A stretch of 60,011 nt of DNA from Nocardia cyriacigeorgica (GCF_010858045.1 NZ_JAAGVC010000018.1:44843-104853), one strand, 5' to 3'; positions 32,932-43,079 are shown, counted from the first letter of the stretch. Notes: generated by a model not told the origin, from the sequence alone. Program-made: numbers and translations.

Positions 32932-33297
32932 GTCGTCTTCCCCTCGTCCTTACTCCGTATATCCCGGATCGGCGCGGACATTCCTCGCGGTTGTCCACAC
33001 CGCCCGCCGGTGGCACACATCACACGTGTACCGGTCCCCTATCAGGGCAGATTCTGAGGTTCTGCACCGGATAGCAGTCGGACAACGCTGAACATGCCCT
33101 GCTTGTTCCCGCGACCAACCACCGATTTTCGGGCCGGTGTTTCGATCTGGGCCGCCAGACAATAGCGGACCCCCAGACAAAAGTCGCAATCAAAACACAG
33201 CCGAGTCGAAACCGTCAGGGAATCGACACCATCGGCGTCACGAATCGAGACCGACGGCACGGCGGCTGCAAGGTTCGCCCGGACATTTTCGTAGAGT
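32932..33297. other. Non-coding region between DUF4193 gene and cei
   Basis: A 366-base gap separating two divergent genes, with lower GC than its surroundings at 33095-33250. It presumably holds both promoters. A cysteine-rich frame crosses it on the minus strand (33042-33452) but overlaps cei and has no convincing start. No RNA gene or repeat was recognised. Confidence 0.5.
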
Positions 33298-33981
33298 GTG
33301 CTGGTGGTTTCACTGATCACCGAAGGCAGCGCAACGGATTCGCGGGGACGACCCTTCATCCGGCGGCGCCTGCAGCCCTGGCTCGTCCTGGTCGCGGTAT
33401 TGGCCCTCATCTGCACGATCGTGTGGATCAAGGCGCTGACCACCGAGGACACCGACTACACGGCGATGGCGTGCAATTCGCCGAGCCCGGCCACCGATCC
33501 GGGCGCCGAACCGCAGCCCGCGCTGGGGCAGCGAGTGGGGCCGAGCCGGCTCGAGAACGTGGAACCGGCCGCGCTGGCCGACACGAAGGTGCGCGTCCTC
33601 AATGCCAACAACCAGCGCGGGCAGGCCGCCCATGCCGCCGCCCAGCTCGGCGACCTCGGATTCGGCAGCGTCCCGAATGAGGCCTATGGCAACGATTCGA
33701 TATACGTCAACGGCGATCTGGAATGCATGGGCCAGATCCGCTTCGGGGTGAACGGCCGCCGGGCCGCGGCCTCGGTGCAGCTGGCCGTTCCGTGCGCGGA
33801 ACTGATCGAGGACAAGCGCGAGAACGACACCGTCGATCTGGTGCTCGGCTCGCTGTTCCGCGATATCCAGCCGTCCAACGACGCCGAAGAAGTGCTGCGT
33901 TCGCTGAAGAACCCGGCCTCCGGCGAGACCCCGGCCCTCGATATCGATCTCCTCGAGGCGGCCAGGCAGGCCCGCTGCTGA
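33298..33981 (+). CDS. cei: Cell envelope integrity protein Cei (LytR C-terminal domain)
   Basis: A 227-residue homologue of M. tuberculosis Rv2700. A short basic N-terminus (RGRPFIRRRLQPW) leads into one membrane helix (LVLVAVLALICTIVWIKALT), then an extracytoplasmic LytR_C domain (VRVLNANNQRGQAAHAAAQLGDLGFGSV) with paired cysteines (MACNS, LECMG, VPCAE, ARC). Cei affects envelope integrity and virulence in mycobacteria. GTG at 33298 or 33304 are both possible starts. Confidence 0.88.
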   Translation: MLVVSLITEGSATDSRGRPFIRRRLQPWLVLVAVLALICTIVWIKALTTEDTDYTAMACNSPSPATDPGAEPQPALGQRVGPSRLENVEPAALADTKVRVLNANNQRGQAAHAAAQLGDLGFGSVPNEAYGNDSIYVNGDLECMGQIRFGVNGRRAAASVQLAVPCAELIEDKRENDTVDLVLGSLFRDIQPSNDAEEVLRSLKNPASGETPALDIDLLEAARQARC

Positions 33982-33991
33982 GCAGGGCAGG

Positions 33992-34921
33992 TCAGGGCTC
34001 GGGGATCGGCGCGCTGACCCCGAGCTCGTCCAGCAGGGCCAGCAGTTCGTCGGCGATTCCCGGCGCGGCCGCGACGAACAACTCCCCCGCGGCGCCGGTG
34101 GAATGCGCGGGCGGGGCCACCACCCGCGCCCCGGCCTCGGTGGCGATCAGCGCGCCGGCGGCCCAGTCCCAGGGATTGAGACCGTGCTCGTAGTGCGCGT
34201 CCACCCGGCCCTCGGCCACCATGCACAGATCCAGCGCGGCCGCACCGATGCGGCGGATGTCACGCACCCGCGGTAGCACCTCGGCGACCAGCTCGGCCTG
34301 GCGCGCCCGCCGCGCCGCGCCGTAGCCGAACCCGGTGGCGACCAGCGCCATGCGCACCTCCTCGACCGGGGTGCAGCGCAGCGGGTGCACCGACCCGTCG
34401 GCGTCGACGCGTTCGGCGCCGAGGCCGAGCCCGGCGTGATAGGTCCGCTCGGCGGCGACGTCGACCACCGCACCGGCGATCGAGCGCCCGCCGCGCATGG
34501 CGGCCACCGAGACGGCGTAGGCCGGTATCCCGTACAGGAAGTTGACGGTGCCGTCGATCGGATCGACCACCCAGACCACGGTGTCGTCGTCGGCGCGGCC
34601 CAGATCGCCGCCGCCCTCTTCACCCAGGATGTGATCGGCCGGACGCAGCCGGGCCAGCATGGTGCGGATGAGCTGCTCGGTTTCGGTGTCGACCACCGTC
34701 ACCGGATCGGTGGGGGTGCTCTTGGATCGCACGGCGCCGTCCGCGTCACCGGCGGGCCCGAACACCTCGGGCCTGCGTGTTCGTACATGCGCGGCGGCGG
34801 CCTCGGCCAGCTCGACCGCGAGGCGGCGCAACGCTGCGGCGTCGGGTGCGGCGATCGGGGAGTTCTCGGTGGTCAGGACGGTGGACTGGGGCGAGGACGA
34901 CGAATGCGGCACGTCCTCCAT
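33992..34921 (-). CDS. suhB: Inositol monophosphatase family protein SuhB
   Basis: A 309-residue inositol monophosphatase. Metal-binding motifs are present: HILGEEGGGD, VVDPIDGTVNFLYG and GLNPWDWAAGALIATEAGA. In M. tuberculosis SuhB (Rv2701c) dephosphorylates inositol phosphate, feeding phosphatidylinositol and lipoarabinomannan synthesis. The ATG at 34921 (MEDVPHSSS) gives about 25 residues before the conserved domain. It is convergent with cei (10 bases) and divergent from ppgK. Confidence 0.94.
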   Translation of the reverse strand: MEDVPHSSSSPQSTVLTTENSPIAAPDAAALRRLAVELAEAAAAHVRTRRPEVFGPAGDADGAVRSKSTPTDPVTVVDTETEQLIRTMLARLRPADHILGEEGGGDLGRADDDTVVWVVDPIDGTVNFLYGIPAYAVSVAAMRGGRSIAGAVVDVAAERTYHAGLGLGAERVDADGSVHPLRCTPVEEVRMALVATGFGYGAARRARQAELVAEVLPRVRDIRRIGAAALDLCMVAEGRVDAHYEHGLNPWDWAAGALIATEAGARVVAPPAHSTGAAGELFVAAAPGIADELLALLDELGVSAPIPEP

Positions 34922-35089
34922 CGCACCACAGATCCTGCGGACCGCGCAGCCGCGACCGCCCACTACTCTTGTCGTGCACGACACAGCGCCGTCGTCGGGC
35001 ACCCCCTTCGCGCCCCGGCTGGCGGTCGCGAAGCCCCCGTGCGACGGCGCGTATTCCGTACTGGCCGGCACAGGGAACGAGGAACTGTC

Positions 35090-35848
35090 ATGTCTGCTCG
35101 GGGGCACGCATTCGGAATCGATATCGGCGGCAGCGGCGTGAAGGGCGCCGCGGTGGATCTGGCCACCGGTGAACTCGTGCACCAGCGCATCAAGATCGCC
35201 ACCCCGCAGCCGGCGACCCCGCACGCCGTGGCCGAGACGGTCGCCGATCTGGTCGCCCAGGCCGGCTGGGACGGACCGGTGGGCATCACCCTGCCCTGCG
35301 TGGTGCTCGACGGTGTGGCCCGCTCGGCCGCCAATGTGGACCCGGCTTGGATCGGTACCGACGCCAGGACGCTGTTCAGCGCCGCGCTCGGCGGCCGCGC
35401 GGTGACCGTGCTCAACGACGCCGACGCCGCCGGCATGGCCGAGGACCGCTACGGCGCGGCAAAGGATTTCGAGGGTCTCGTGCTGTTGCTGACCTTCGGC
35501 ACCGGCATCGGCTCGGCGGTGCTCTACAACGGCACCCTGGTACCCAACAGCGAGCTCGGTCACGTCGAGATCGGCGGGATGGAGGCCGAGCACCGCGCGG
35601 CCGCATCGATCAAGGACCGTGACGGCCTGTCGTACCAGCAGTGGGCGGTCCAGGTGAGTACCGTGCTGATCGGCCTGGAGAACCTGTTCTGGCCGAAAGT
35701 GTTCGTCGCCGGTGGCGGCATCAGCCGCGATGCCGCACAGTGGATCCCCTTGCTGACCAACCGGACTCCGGTGATCCCGGCGAACCTGAAGAACACCGCT
35801 GGCATCGTCGGCGCGGCCATGGCCATCGATGCGGGAATCGCACCTTAG
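35090..35848 (+). CDS. ppgK: Polyphosphate glucokinase PpgK
   Basis: A 252-residue ROK-type kinase that phosphorylates glucose with polyphosphate or ATP. Phosphate motif GIDIGGSGVKGAAVDL is at residue 9, the catalytic Asp is in VLNDADAAGMAE, and LTFGTGIGSAVLYNGTLVPNSELGHVEIGG gives the second phosphate and metal sites. KDRDGLSYQQWA is typical of PpgK. ATG at 35090. It precedes sigA on the same strand with a 170-base gap, as in M. tuberculosis. Confidence 0.95.
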   Translation: MSARGHAFGIDIGGSGVKGAAVDLATGELVHQRIKIATPQPATPHAVAETVADLVAQAGWDGPVGITLPCVVLDGVARSAANVDPAWIGTDARTLFSAALGGRAVTVLNDADAAGMAEDRYGAAKDFEGLVLLLTFGTGIGSAVLYNGTLVPNSELGHVEIGGMEAEHRAAASIKDRDGLSYQQWAVQVSTVLIGLENLFWPKVFVAGGGISRDAAQWIPLLTNRTPVIPANLKNTAGIVGAAMAIDAGIAP

Positions 35849-35890
35849 CGGTTGCGGGCATCGCAGGCGAGACCTCGCGGGTCCGATCGT

Positions 35891-35896
35891 TACAAT
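35891..35896 (+). promoter_or_regulatory. Candidate -10 element upstream of sigA
   Basis: TACAAT at 35891-35896, 123 bases before the sigA start. No good -35 element is seen at normal distance. The region downstream carries two direct repeats that would lie in the leader RNA. Confidence 0.35.
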
Positions 35897-35915
35897 GGAA
35901 CTGCCCGGCGGTGAG

Positions 35916-35954
35916 CCGGTGAAACCCGACCGGCGCTGGCCGGTGCAACCCGAC
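35916..35954 (+). repeat. Direct repeats in the sigA leader
   Basis: CCGGTGAAACCCGAC (35916-35930) and CCGGTGCAACCCGAC (35940-35954) differ in one base and are offset by 24 bases. If transcription starts at the upstream TACAAT they would be in the sigA 5' untranslated region. Their role is unknown. Confidence 0.55.
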
Positions 35955-36018
35955 AGACCGCTCCGCCGGATATCCACTCTGGCGTGACGCCGCACGAGAC
36001 CGTCACGAAAGGGCGTAC

Positions 36019-37380
<1,362 letters not shown>

Positions 37381-37390
37381 GCAATCCCGG

Positions 37391-37437
37391 CTACGGCCCG
37401 CGTGCTGCCCCTTCTCGGGGCCGCGCGCGGGCCGTAG
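37391..37437. terminator. Hairpin terminator downstream of sigA
   Basis: CTACGGCCCGCG at 37391-37402 pairs perfectly with its complement at 37426-37437, 10 bases after the sigA stop and just before the stop of the convergent MHYT gene, so it can serve both. Confidence 0.75.
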
Positions 37438-37449
37438 TCGTCGGTGGGG

Positions 37450-38226
37450 TCAGTCCCGGGTCGGCCAGTACTGGGCGGGTCGACGGGATCGGGTGGTGCG
37501 GGCCTCCGCTTCGCCGGCTTCGGTCATGGCCAGGTGCAGCAGCAACACGACCGTCACCATGCTGACCCCGACGGTCAGCGGGGTGAGCAGCTGCGCCGCG
37601 CCCGCACCGGAGGGTTGATGGGCGTGCGCGACATGCTGCACCCGCATCGCGAACATGCCCGTGTAGTGCATGCCGGAGACCGCCACACCCATGACGGCCG
37701 CCGCGCCGACGGTCGCGAGTGTGCCGCGCACATGCAGGGTGAACCACAGTGCGGCGGTCGCGGCGATGACGGCGATCACGATGGAGATCGCGACGATCCA
37801 TCCGTTGTAGTCCATCGCGGCATCGGATTTCATCGCGTACATGCCGCAGTAGTGCATGGTGCCGACACCCGCGCCGGTGATGGCGCCACCGGCGAGCAGC
37901 GCTACCGGGCCCCAGCTACGACGCTGCGCCACGCCGAGCCCGATCCACACCACCACCATGGCGATGAGCGCGCTGATCAGGGTGAGTGGCACGTTGTAAC
38001 GAATCGAGGCGCCGTCGATGGTGAAGCCGAGCATCGCGATGAAGTGCATGACCCAGATGCCGGTGCCGCCGATGGCGACCGCGGCCGCGACCATCCAGCC
38101 GTCGCGCAGCGAGGTCGAGCGCGCCCTGGCCATGCAGCGCAGTCCTAGCAATGACCCGGTGAACGACATGAGATAGGCGACAACGGGTGTGAGCCACCCA
38201 TAGCTGAAGTGATCGATTGTGGGCAC
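37450..38226 (-). CDS. MHYT-domain integral membrane protein
   Basis: A 258-residue protein with seven predicted membrane helices. The three MHYT-type motifs are MHFIAMLGF, MHYCGMYAM and MHYTGMFAM, proposed to bind copper and to sense O2, CO or NO. Most MHYT proteins carry signalling output domains (GGDEF/EAL); this one ends in a 25-residue basic tail with none, so it may act with a partner or as a copper protein. The ATG at 38226 follows an AT-rich promoter-like stretch. Confidence 0.88.
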   Translation of the reverse strand: MPTIDHFSYGWLTPVVAYLMSFTGSLLGLRCMARARSTSLRDGWMVAAAVAIGGTGIWVMHFIAMLGFTIDGASIRYNVPLTLISALIAMVVVWIGLGVAQRRSWGPVALLAGGAITGAGVGTMHYCGMYAMKSDAAMDYNGWIVAISIVIAVIAATAALWFTLHVRGTLATVGAAAVMGVAVSGMHYTGMFAMRVQHVAHAHQPSGAGAAQLLTPLTVGVSMVTVVLLLHLAMTEAGEAEARTTRSRRPAQYWPTRD

Positions 38227-38550
38227 ACGAGCTCCCTAGCTGGCCTGAGCCCGGGCCATGCGTGCGCATGAACCCGCGCCATAGATGAACAAGGATCCGC
38301 AGGTAGGGAATTTACAGTAATAATTTCCTTTTAAACAGGAATCTGGTTCGACCGACGAACGGGAGGCCGGAGCGCAGCACGCCCGAACGTTGCCACGACG
38401 CTCAGGTGATCCTGCACCCGAGCCCCGCGACGGTCCACCGGGTTGTCCCACGCAGGCCACCGGCAACCCGCCGGCGCGGCCCCGCAGGCCGCGTCCGCGA
38501 CTGTCCCGGTCACCATCGGCGTGGCTCGCGGCGGCCCAGTAGTGGCGCGA
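38227..38550. other. Intergenic region with AT-rich promoter-like island
   Basis: A 324-base gap between the MHYT gene start and the end of the antiporter gene. Positions 38306-38345 are strikingly AT-rich (GGGAATTTACAGTAATAA then TTTCCTTTTAAACAGGAA) within DNA of roughly 70 percent GC, and probably form the MHYT gene promoter. Nothing else was recognised. Confidence 0.5.
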
Positions 38551-39714
38551 TCACCGCGCGATCGAGACCCGTTCGAGTACCGGCTCCACCACTCGCGCGG
38601 CAATGGGCCCGGCCACCGCCATGATCAAGACGTAGGCCGAGGCCAGCGCGGCGAGTTTGCCGTCGATGGCGCCGGTGGTGACCGCTAGCCCCGCGATGAC
38701 GATGGAGAACTCGCCACGCGCCACCAGCGCCACCCCGGCCCTGGCCCGGCCCATCCGCCGAATGCCCTGCCTGCGCGCACCCCACCAGCCGGTGGCGATC
38801 TTGGTGACGGTGGTGATCACCGCCAGCGCCACCGCCCAGCCCAGCACCGGCGGAATAGCGGTCGGATCGGTATTGAGTCCGAAGGCCACGAAGAAGATCG
38901 CGGCGAACAGGTCGCGCAGTGGTTCCAGCAGCCGCACCGCCTCCCGCGCGGTCGACCCCGAGATCGCGATGCCGAGCAGGAACGCCCCGACCGCGGTCGA
39001 GACGTTCAGCGCCGACGCCACGCCGGCCACCAGCAAGGCCGCACCGAGCAGCTTCAGCAGGAACACCTCGCGGTCGGTGCTGTCCACCACCGCCGAGACA
39101 TAGCGTCCGTAGCGCAAGGTCACCACCAGCACCACCGTGATCGCGATCAGCGCGACGGCCAGGGATTTCAGCCCGCTGGCAAAGCTCAGACCGGCCAGCA
39201 CCGTGGTGAGCACCGGCAGGTACACCGCCATCGTGAGGTCTTCGAACACCAGGATCGACAGGACCACCGGCGTCTCGCGGTTACCGAGCCGCCCCAGGTC
39301 GTTGAGGACTTTCGCGGCGATGCCAGAGGAGGAGATGTAGGTGACGCCGCCGAGGGTCAGCGCGCCCACCGGCCCCCAGCCCAGCAGCAGCGCCACCACC
39401 GCACCGGGAGTCGCGTTCGCGACGATGTCGAGCAGGCCGACCGGCCAGGAACGGCGCATTCCGGTCATCAGCTCGGCGGCGGTGTATTCCAGGCCCAGCA
39501 GCAACAGCAGCAGGACGACACCGATCTCCCCGGCGATATGCCCGAACTCGTTGGCGGCGCCGAGATGGATAAAGCCCCCTTGACCGAAGGCGAGGCCGCC
39601 GAGCAGATACAGCGGGATCGGCGAGAGCCCGAATCGGCCAGCCACCCGGGCGAACACTCCGAGTGCGAACAACACCGCGCCCAGCTCGATGAGGGCGAGC
39701 GCGGTCGTGGACAC
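38551..39714 (-). CDS. CPA2-family cation:proton antiporter (KhtU-like)
   Basis: A 387-residue membrane protein of about 12 helices in the Kef/CPA2 family. YLLGGLAFGQGGFIHLG, GVVLLLLLLGLEYTAAEL, TYISSSGIAAKVLNDLGRLGNRETPVVLSILVFEDL and GEFSIVIAGLAV are family signatures. GTG at 39714 is four bases after the stop of the RCK_C gene. The pairing with an RCK_C protein is that of the KhtTU-type K+/H+ antiporter, so K+ export in exchange for protons is likely. Confidence 0.9.
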   Translation of the reverse strand: MSTTALALIELGAVLFALGVFARVAGRFGLSPIPLYLLGGLAFGQGGFIHLGAANEFGHIAGEIGVVLLLLLLGLEYTAAELMTGMRRSWPVGLLDIVANATPGAVVALLLGWGPVGALTLGGVTYISSSGIAAKVLNDLGRLGNRETPVVLSILVFEDLTMAVYLPVLTTVLAGLSFASGLKSLAVALIAITVVLVVTLRYGRYVSAVVDSTDREVFLLKLLGAALLVAGVASALNVSTAVGAFLLGIAISGSTAREAVRLLEPLRDLFAAIFFVAFGLNTDPTAIPPVLGWAVALAVITTVTKIATGWWGARRQGIRRMGRARAGVALVARGEFSIVIAGLAVTTGAIDGKLAALASAYVLIMAVAGPIAARVVEPVLERVSIAR

Positions 39715-39718
39715 CGGA

Positions 39719-40201
39719 TCAGCCGTGCGTGAGAATCTTCGCCGCGGCGTCAAGGCCGTCGGGCGTCCCGACGACGACGAGCAGGTCACCAGCGGTGAAG
39801 GTGAAATCCGGCCCCGGTGAGGGGTGCAACTGCCCGGCCCGCATCACCGCGACGATGGACACCTTGGTGCGGGTGCGCATCTGCGTTTCCCCGAGGGTGC
39901 GGCCGCTGTAGGGCGATTCATCGGAGATCGGCAGCTGCCGCGTGGTGATGCCCGGCATGTCGCGATGGTCGTCGTTGAGCCGGGAGACCAGCTGCGGCGC
40001 GCCGAGCAGATTGGCCAGCACGGCGGCCTCGTCGGTGGTCAACGCGACCTGCGCGGCACAGGCGTCCGGATCCTCGAGCTTGGACACGATCAGATCGATA
40101 TCGCCGTCGCGGTGGGCGACGACGCCGATCCGGCGCCCGGACTTCACCTCGAAGTCTTTTCGCACCCCGATCCCGGGTAACGCAGTGACATCGACATTCA
40201 C
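39719..40201 (-). CDS. RCK_C (TrkA-C) regulatory subunit, KhtT-like
   Basis: A 160-residue soluble protein. The N-terminal part (MNVDVTALPGIGVRKDFEVKSGRRIGVVAHRDGDIDLIV) is typical of KhtT, and the C-terminal RCK_C domain holds PYSGRTLGETQMRTRTKVSIVAVMRAGQLHPSPGPDFTFTAGDLLVVVGTP. KhtT proteins gate the antiporter and bind cyclic di-AMP in several bacteria. It is followed after four bases by the antiporter gene. Confidence 0.9.
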   Translation of the reverse strand: MNVDVTALPGIGVRKDFEVKSGRRIGVVAHRDGDIDLIVSKLEDPDACAAQVALTTDEAAVLANLLGAPQLVSRLNDDHRDMPGITTRQLPISDESPYSGRTLGETQMRTRTKVSIVAVMRAGQLHPSPGPDFTFTAGDLLVVVGTPDGLDAAAKILTHG

Positions 40202-40381
40202 AAGTCCAGGCTAACCGTCGCCGAACGATCCGCCGAGCGTGCCACGATGCACTACCACGACCGCGCTCACCTGCGTCCTCGAGCATCGCTGTGACCGGGC
40301 CGGACCCGTCGATTCTCGGCGTGCGGCGACTCATCACTTCGGCGGACCCGCACCGCCACGCAGCTGTGCTGAGATGGGTGG

Positions 40382-41593
40382 GTGAAGTGGTGGGCGGCGT
40401 TGTCGGCGACGGCGCAGGAGGCGCTGATCGTCGCGTTCGTGTTCACCGTCGGCGCGGCGCTCTACGGCTTCGGCCTGTACGCCATGACCGAACACAGCTC
40501 GCAGCCGCCGCTGACGCTGCGGATGGCGCTGCTCGCCTTGCTGTGCGCGACGAGCATGTGGCGCAGGCGCAAGCCGATGTGGGCGCTGGCGGCCGGGCTG
40601 ATCCCGCTGCTGATCGATTTCGCGCTCGGACCGACGATTCCCATCTGGCTGGTCTACTCCGATCTCGTCTACGCGGGCGTGCTGTACGGGACCCGGCGCC
40701 AGTCCCGCGTCGTGGTCGGCGCGGCCATCATCGCCACGGCCGCGGGCTCGGTGACCGCGCTGGTCGTGACGGGCGAGTGGCGCGCCATCGTGATCACTCT
40801 GCTGGCCTCGTCGGCCTTCCTCGGTACGTCGATCTGGTGGGCGCTGACCGTGCGGGCGCACAAGGAGACCGCGCAGGCCGAACGGGCGAAGGCGCGGGCG
40901 CTGGAACTGGTGGCCGAACTCGACCGGCGGGCCGCGATCGCCGACGAACGCAAAACCATGGCCCGCGATCTGCACGACGTGATCGCGGGGCACCTCTCGG
41001 CCATCGCCATCCAATCCGAGGCCGCCCTCGGGCTGCTGGCGCGGCGCGACGACGGCGACCCCGCGCTGGCCGGCGTGGTCGAATCCATCCGAGCCAATAG
41101 CGTCAGCGCTCTGCACGAGATGCGCACCATGATCGGCCTGCTGCGCCGCGACGACGGCGCCGAGGATCTGGCCGCCCCGCGCGGGCTGGCGCAGCTGTCG
41201 CTGCTGGTGGACGCCGCCCGCGCCGCGGGGAGCACGGTCCGGGTGCACGGAGGTGTAGACCGGGCTCCCCTGCCGAGCGCGGTCGATCAGGCCGCCTACC
41301 GCATCATTCAGGAAGCTTTGACCAACGCCATGAAACACGCTCCCGGCCAGGAGGTCGACATACACATCGGCACCGACGCGACGACGCTCACCGTCGAGAT
41401 CCGCAATCCGCTTCCCCGCACGAACGGCCGAGCCGATCAGCCCGGCCTGCCCCATCGTGGCCTGACGAACATGCGCGAGCGCGCCGCGGCCCTCGGCGGC
41501 GAGTTCACCGCAGGCGCGGCACCGCACGAGTGGCTGGTGCACGCCGAGCTGCCACTGTCGGCCGAACCGGTCACCCGAGGTGAGCGCCGATGA
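40382..41593 (+). CDS. Two-component sensor histidine kinase, NarX/DesK type
   Basis: A 403-residue kinase. Residues 1-165 hold about five membrane helices; a short coiled region (HKETAQAERAKARALELVAELDRRAAIADERKTMARD) leads to the phosphoacceptor DLHDVIAGHLSAIAIQSEAAL (HisKA_3, His at about 200). The ATPase domain has YRIIQEALTNAMKHAPGQEVDIHI and GLTNMRERAAALGGEF. GTG at 40382. It overlaps the response regulator by four bases (ATGA). The stimulus is unknown. Confidence 0.9.
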   Translation: MKWWAALSATAQEALIVAFVFTVGAALYGFGLYAMTEHSSQPPLTLRMALLALLCATSMWRRRKPMWALAAGLIPLLIDFALGPTIPIWLVYSDLVYAGVLYGTRRQSRVVVGAAIIATAAGSVTALVVTGEWRAIVITLLASSAFLGTSIWWALTVRAHKETAQAERAKARALELVAELDRRAAIADERKTMARDLHDVIAGHLSAIAIQSEAALGLLARRDDGDPALAGVVESIRANSVSALHEMRTMIGLLRRDDGAEDLAAPRGLAQLSLLVDAARAAGSTVRVHGGVDRAPLPSAVDQAAYRIIQEALTNAMKHAPGQEVDIHIGTDATTLTVEIRNPLPRTNGRADQPGLPHRGLTNMRERAAALGGEFTAGAAPHEWLVHAELPLSAEPVTRGERR

Positions 41594-42237
41594 CGATCCG
41601 GGTGCTGATCGCCGACGACCACAGCGCCATCCGCGCGGGACTGCGCATGATCCTCGACGCGGCCGAGGACATCGAGGTGGTGGGTGAGGCCGCTGACGGC
41701 GACGTGGCGGTCGCGCAGGCTCGCGCGCTGCGACCGGATGTGGTGCTCATGGACGTGCGCATGCCCGGGGTCGACGGCATCGCGGCCACCGCGCGGATCA
41801 CCGCCGACGGTATCGCGAAGGTACTCATCCTGACCACCTTCGACCTGGACGAATACGTCTTCCGCACGCTGCGCGCCGGCGCCTCCGGATTCGTGCTCAA
41901 ATCGGTCTCCGGGCAGGAACTGGTGGCCTCGGTGCGCGCGGTCGCCGCCGGAGACGGTGTGCTGGCGCCGGAGGTGACGCGGAAGGTGATCGACGCCTTC
42001 GCCGCCGCACCCAGCGCCCCCGTCCACCGCGAGCCCGACGGACTGGCGGATCTGACCGAGCGCGAACTCGAGGTGCTCGCATGCCTCGGCGACGGGCTGT
42101 CCAACGCGCAGATCGCCGGCCGGCTGTTCATCGGCGAGACCACGGTGAAAACGCACGTCTCGCGGGTGCTCACGAAGCTGGGTGTTCGCTCACGTGTGCA
42201 GGCGGCGATCCTGGCGCGTGAGCTGCGCGGCGGTTAG
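41590..42237 (+). CDS. NarL/FixJ family response regulator
   Basis: A 215-residue response regulator. The receiver has IADDHSAIRAGLRMIL, the phosphoacceptor Asp in VVLMDVRMPGVDG (about residue 54) and LILTTFDLDEYVF. The LuxR-type HTH is at the end: LTERELEVLACLGDGLSNAQIAGRLFIGETTVKTHVSRVLTKLGVRSRVQA. It is translationally coupled to the kinase. Target genes are not evident from position; the nearest downstream gene is convergent. Confidence 0.93.
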   Translation: MTIRVLIADDHSAIRAGLRMILDAAEDIEVVGEAADGDVAVAQARALRPDVVLMDVRMPGVDGIAATARITADGIAKVLILTTFDLDEYVFRTLRAGASGFVLKSVSGQELVASVRAVAAGDGVLAPEVTRKVIDAFAAAPSAPVHREPDGLADLTERELEVLACLGDGLSNAQIAGRLFIGETTVKTHVSRVLTKLGVRSRVQAAILARELRGG

Positions 42238-42249
42238 TGGCGGCGGCTG

Positions 42250-42609
42250 TCAGTGGTCGAGCTCGGCGAAGGTCCCGTCCGCGCCTGGCCGGTAATCCTC
42301 GACCGCTATGACCGCGGCGGCGGGCAACGGGCCGTACAGGTGCGGGAACAGCATGCCGGGATCGTCGGACGGCACGCCCGGCTCCCAGCGCACGGGCGAG
42401 CCGAGCCGGGCCGGATCCAGCCGCAGCAGCACCAGGTCGCGCCGTCCGGCGAAGAGGCGGTTGGCGGGCAGGTGCACCTGCTGCGGCGTGGACAGATGCA
42501 CGAAGCCCTCGGCGTCGAGCGAAGGCGGCCGACGCGCACCACTGGTCCGGGCGGCCAGCCATTCCGTCCCGGTGCACAGGTGAACCAGAGTGTGAGTGTC
42601 ATAGGTCAC
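42250..42609 (-). CDS. DUF952 family protein
   Basis: A 119-residue protein of the DUF952 family: LVHLCTGTEWLAARTSG, DAEGFVHLSTPQQVHLPANRLFAGRRDLVLLRLDPARLG and FPHLYGPLPAAAVIAVEDYRPGADGTF. The two conserved His residues in VHLCT and FVHLST suggest an enzyme, but the activity is unknown. GTG at 42609 has GGGAG upstream. It is convergent with the response regulator, 12 bases apart. Confidence 0.88.
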   Translation of the reverse strand: MTYDTHTLVHLCTGTEWLAARTSGARRPPSLDAEGFVHLSTPQQVHLPANRLFAGRRDLVLLRLDPARLGSPVRWEPGVPSDDPGMLFPHLYGPLPAAAVIAVEDYRPGADGTFAELDH

Positions 42610-42746
42610 GGGTAATCTCCCGGTAGACAACTGGATCGGCCTGTTCGAGTCGGTGATTCGAGTGGCTTTCCCACCCCTGGCAGGTGTCGTTCGCGCACAG
42701 CGAAAAGCACTGGTCGTGTTAGGGAAAACACATCGATTCGCTTGCG

Positions 42747-42772
42747 GGAACAAAGCCCCCGTCCCGAACGTC
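42747..42772 (+). promoter_or_regulatory. ECF-type promoter-like element upstream of small zinc-ribbon gene
   Basis: GGAAC (42747-42751), 17 bases, then CGTC (42769-42772). It resembles the GGAAC-N17-CGTT element found upstream of sigB and the SNF2 gene in this window, with one mismatch. It would give a leader of roughly 100 bases before the ATG at 42885. Confidence 0.35.
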
Positions 42773-42884
42773 TGACAGAGTAGTCATACCACTGCTGGGA
42801 AGTAGCGGTAGCGAGCCCGCGGAGTGACCACGGGCCCCACACCAGGTGAACGGTCTGTGTGCCGGGAGCCAGGACGGAGGAGTC

Positions 42885-43079
42885 ATGCCAGGAACCCTGA
42901 CAAGCACCCCACTGACCGCGGTCGATCGTTGCGACCGCTGCGGGGCGGCTGCCCGAGTGCGTGCCGTTCTGCCCGCAGGTGGAGAGTTGCTCTTCTGCCA
43001 GCACCACGCGAATGAACACATGGACAGGCTGCGTGAGCTCGACGCCGTGATCGACACGGAATCGGCTCCCGCCCTCTGA
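42885..43079 (+). CDS. Small zinc-ribbon-like protein (DUF7455-like)
   Basis: A 64-residue protein with CDRCGAAARVRAVLPAGGELLFCQHHANEHM, giving CxxC and CQHH as likely zinc ligands. Proteins of this type are common and short in actinobacteria; no activity is known. The ATG at 42885 has a strong GGAGGAG three to nine bases upstream. The 275 bases upstream contain an ECF-type promoter-like element. Confidence 0.8.
   Translation: MPGTLTSTPLTAVDRCDRCGAAARVRAVLPAGGELLFCQHHANEHMDRLRELDAVIDTESAPAL

Noticed and set aside
33042..33452. Minus-strand frame with CFDCDFCLGVRYC
   Set aside because: The cysteine pattern is attractive, but there is no start codon close to it, its N-terminal third overlaps cei antisense, and no ribosome site is visible.
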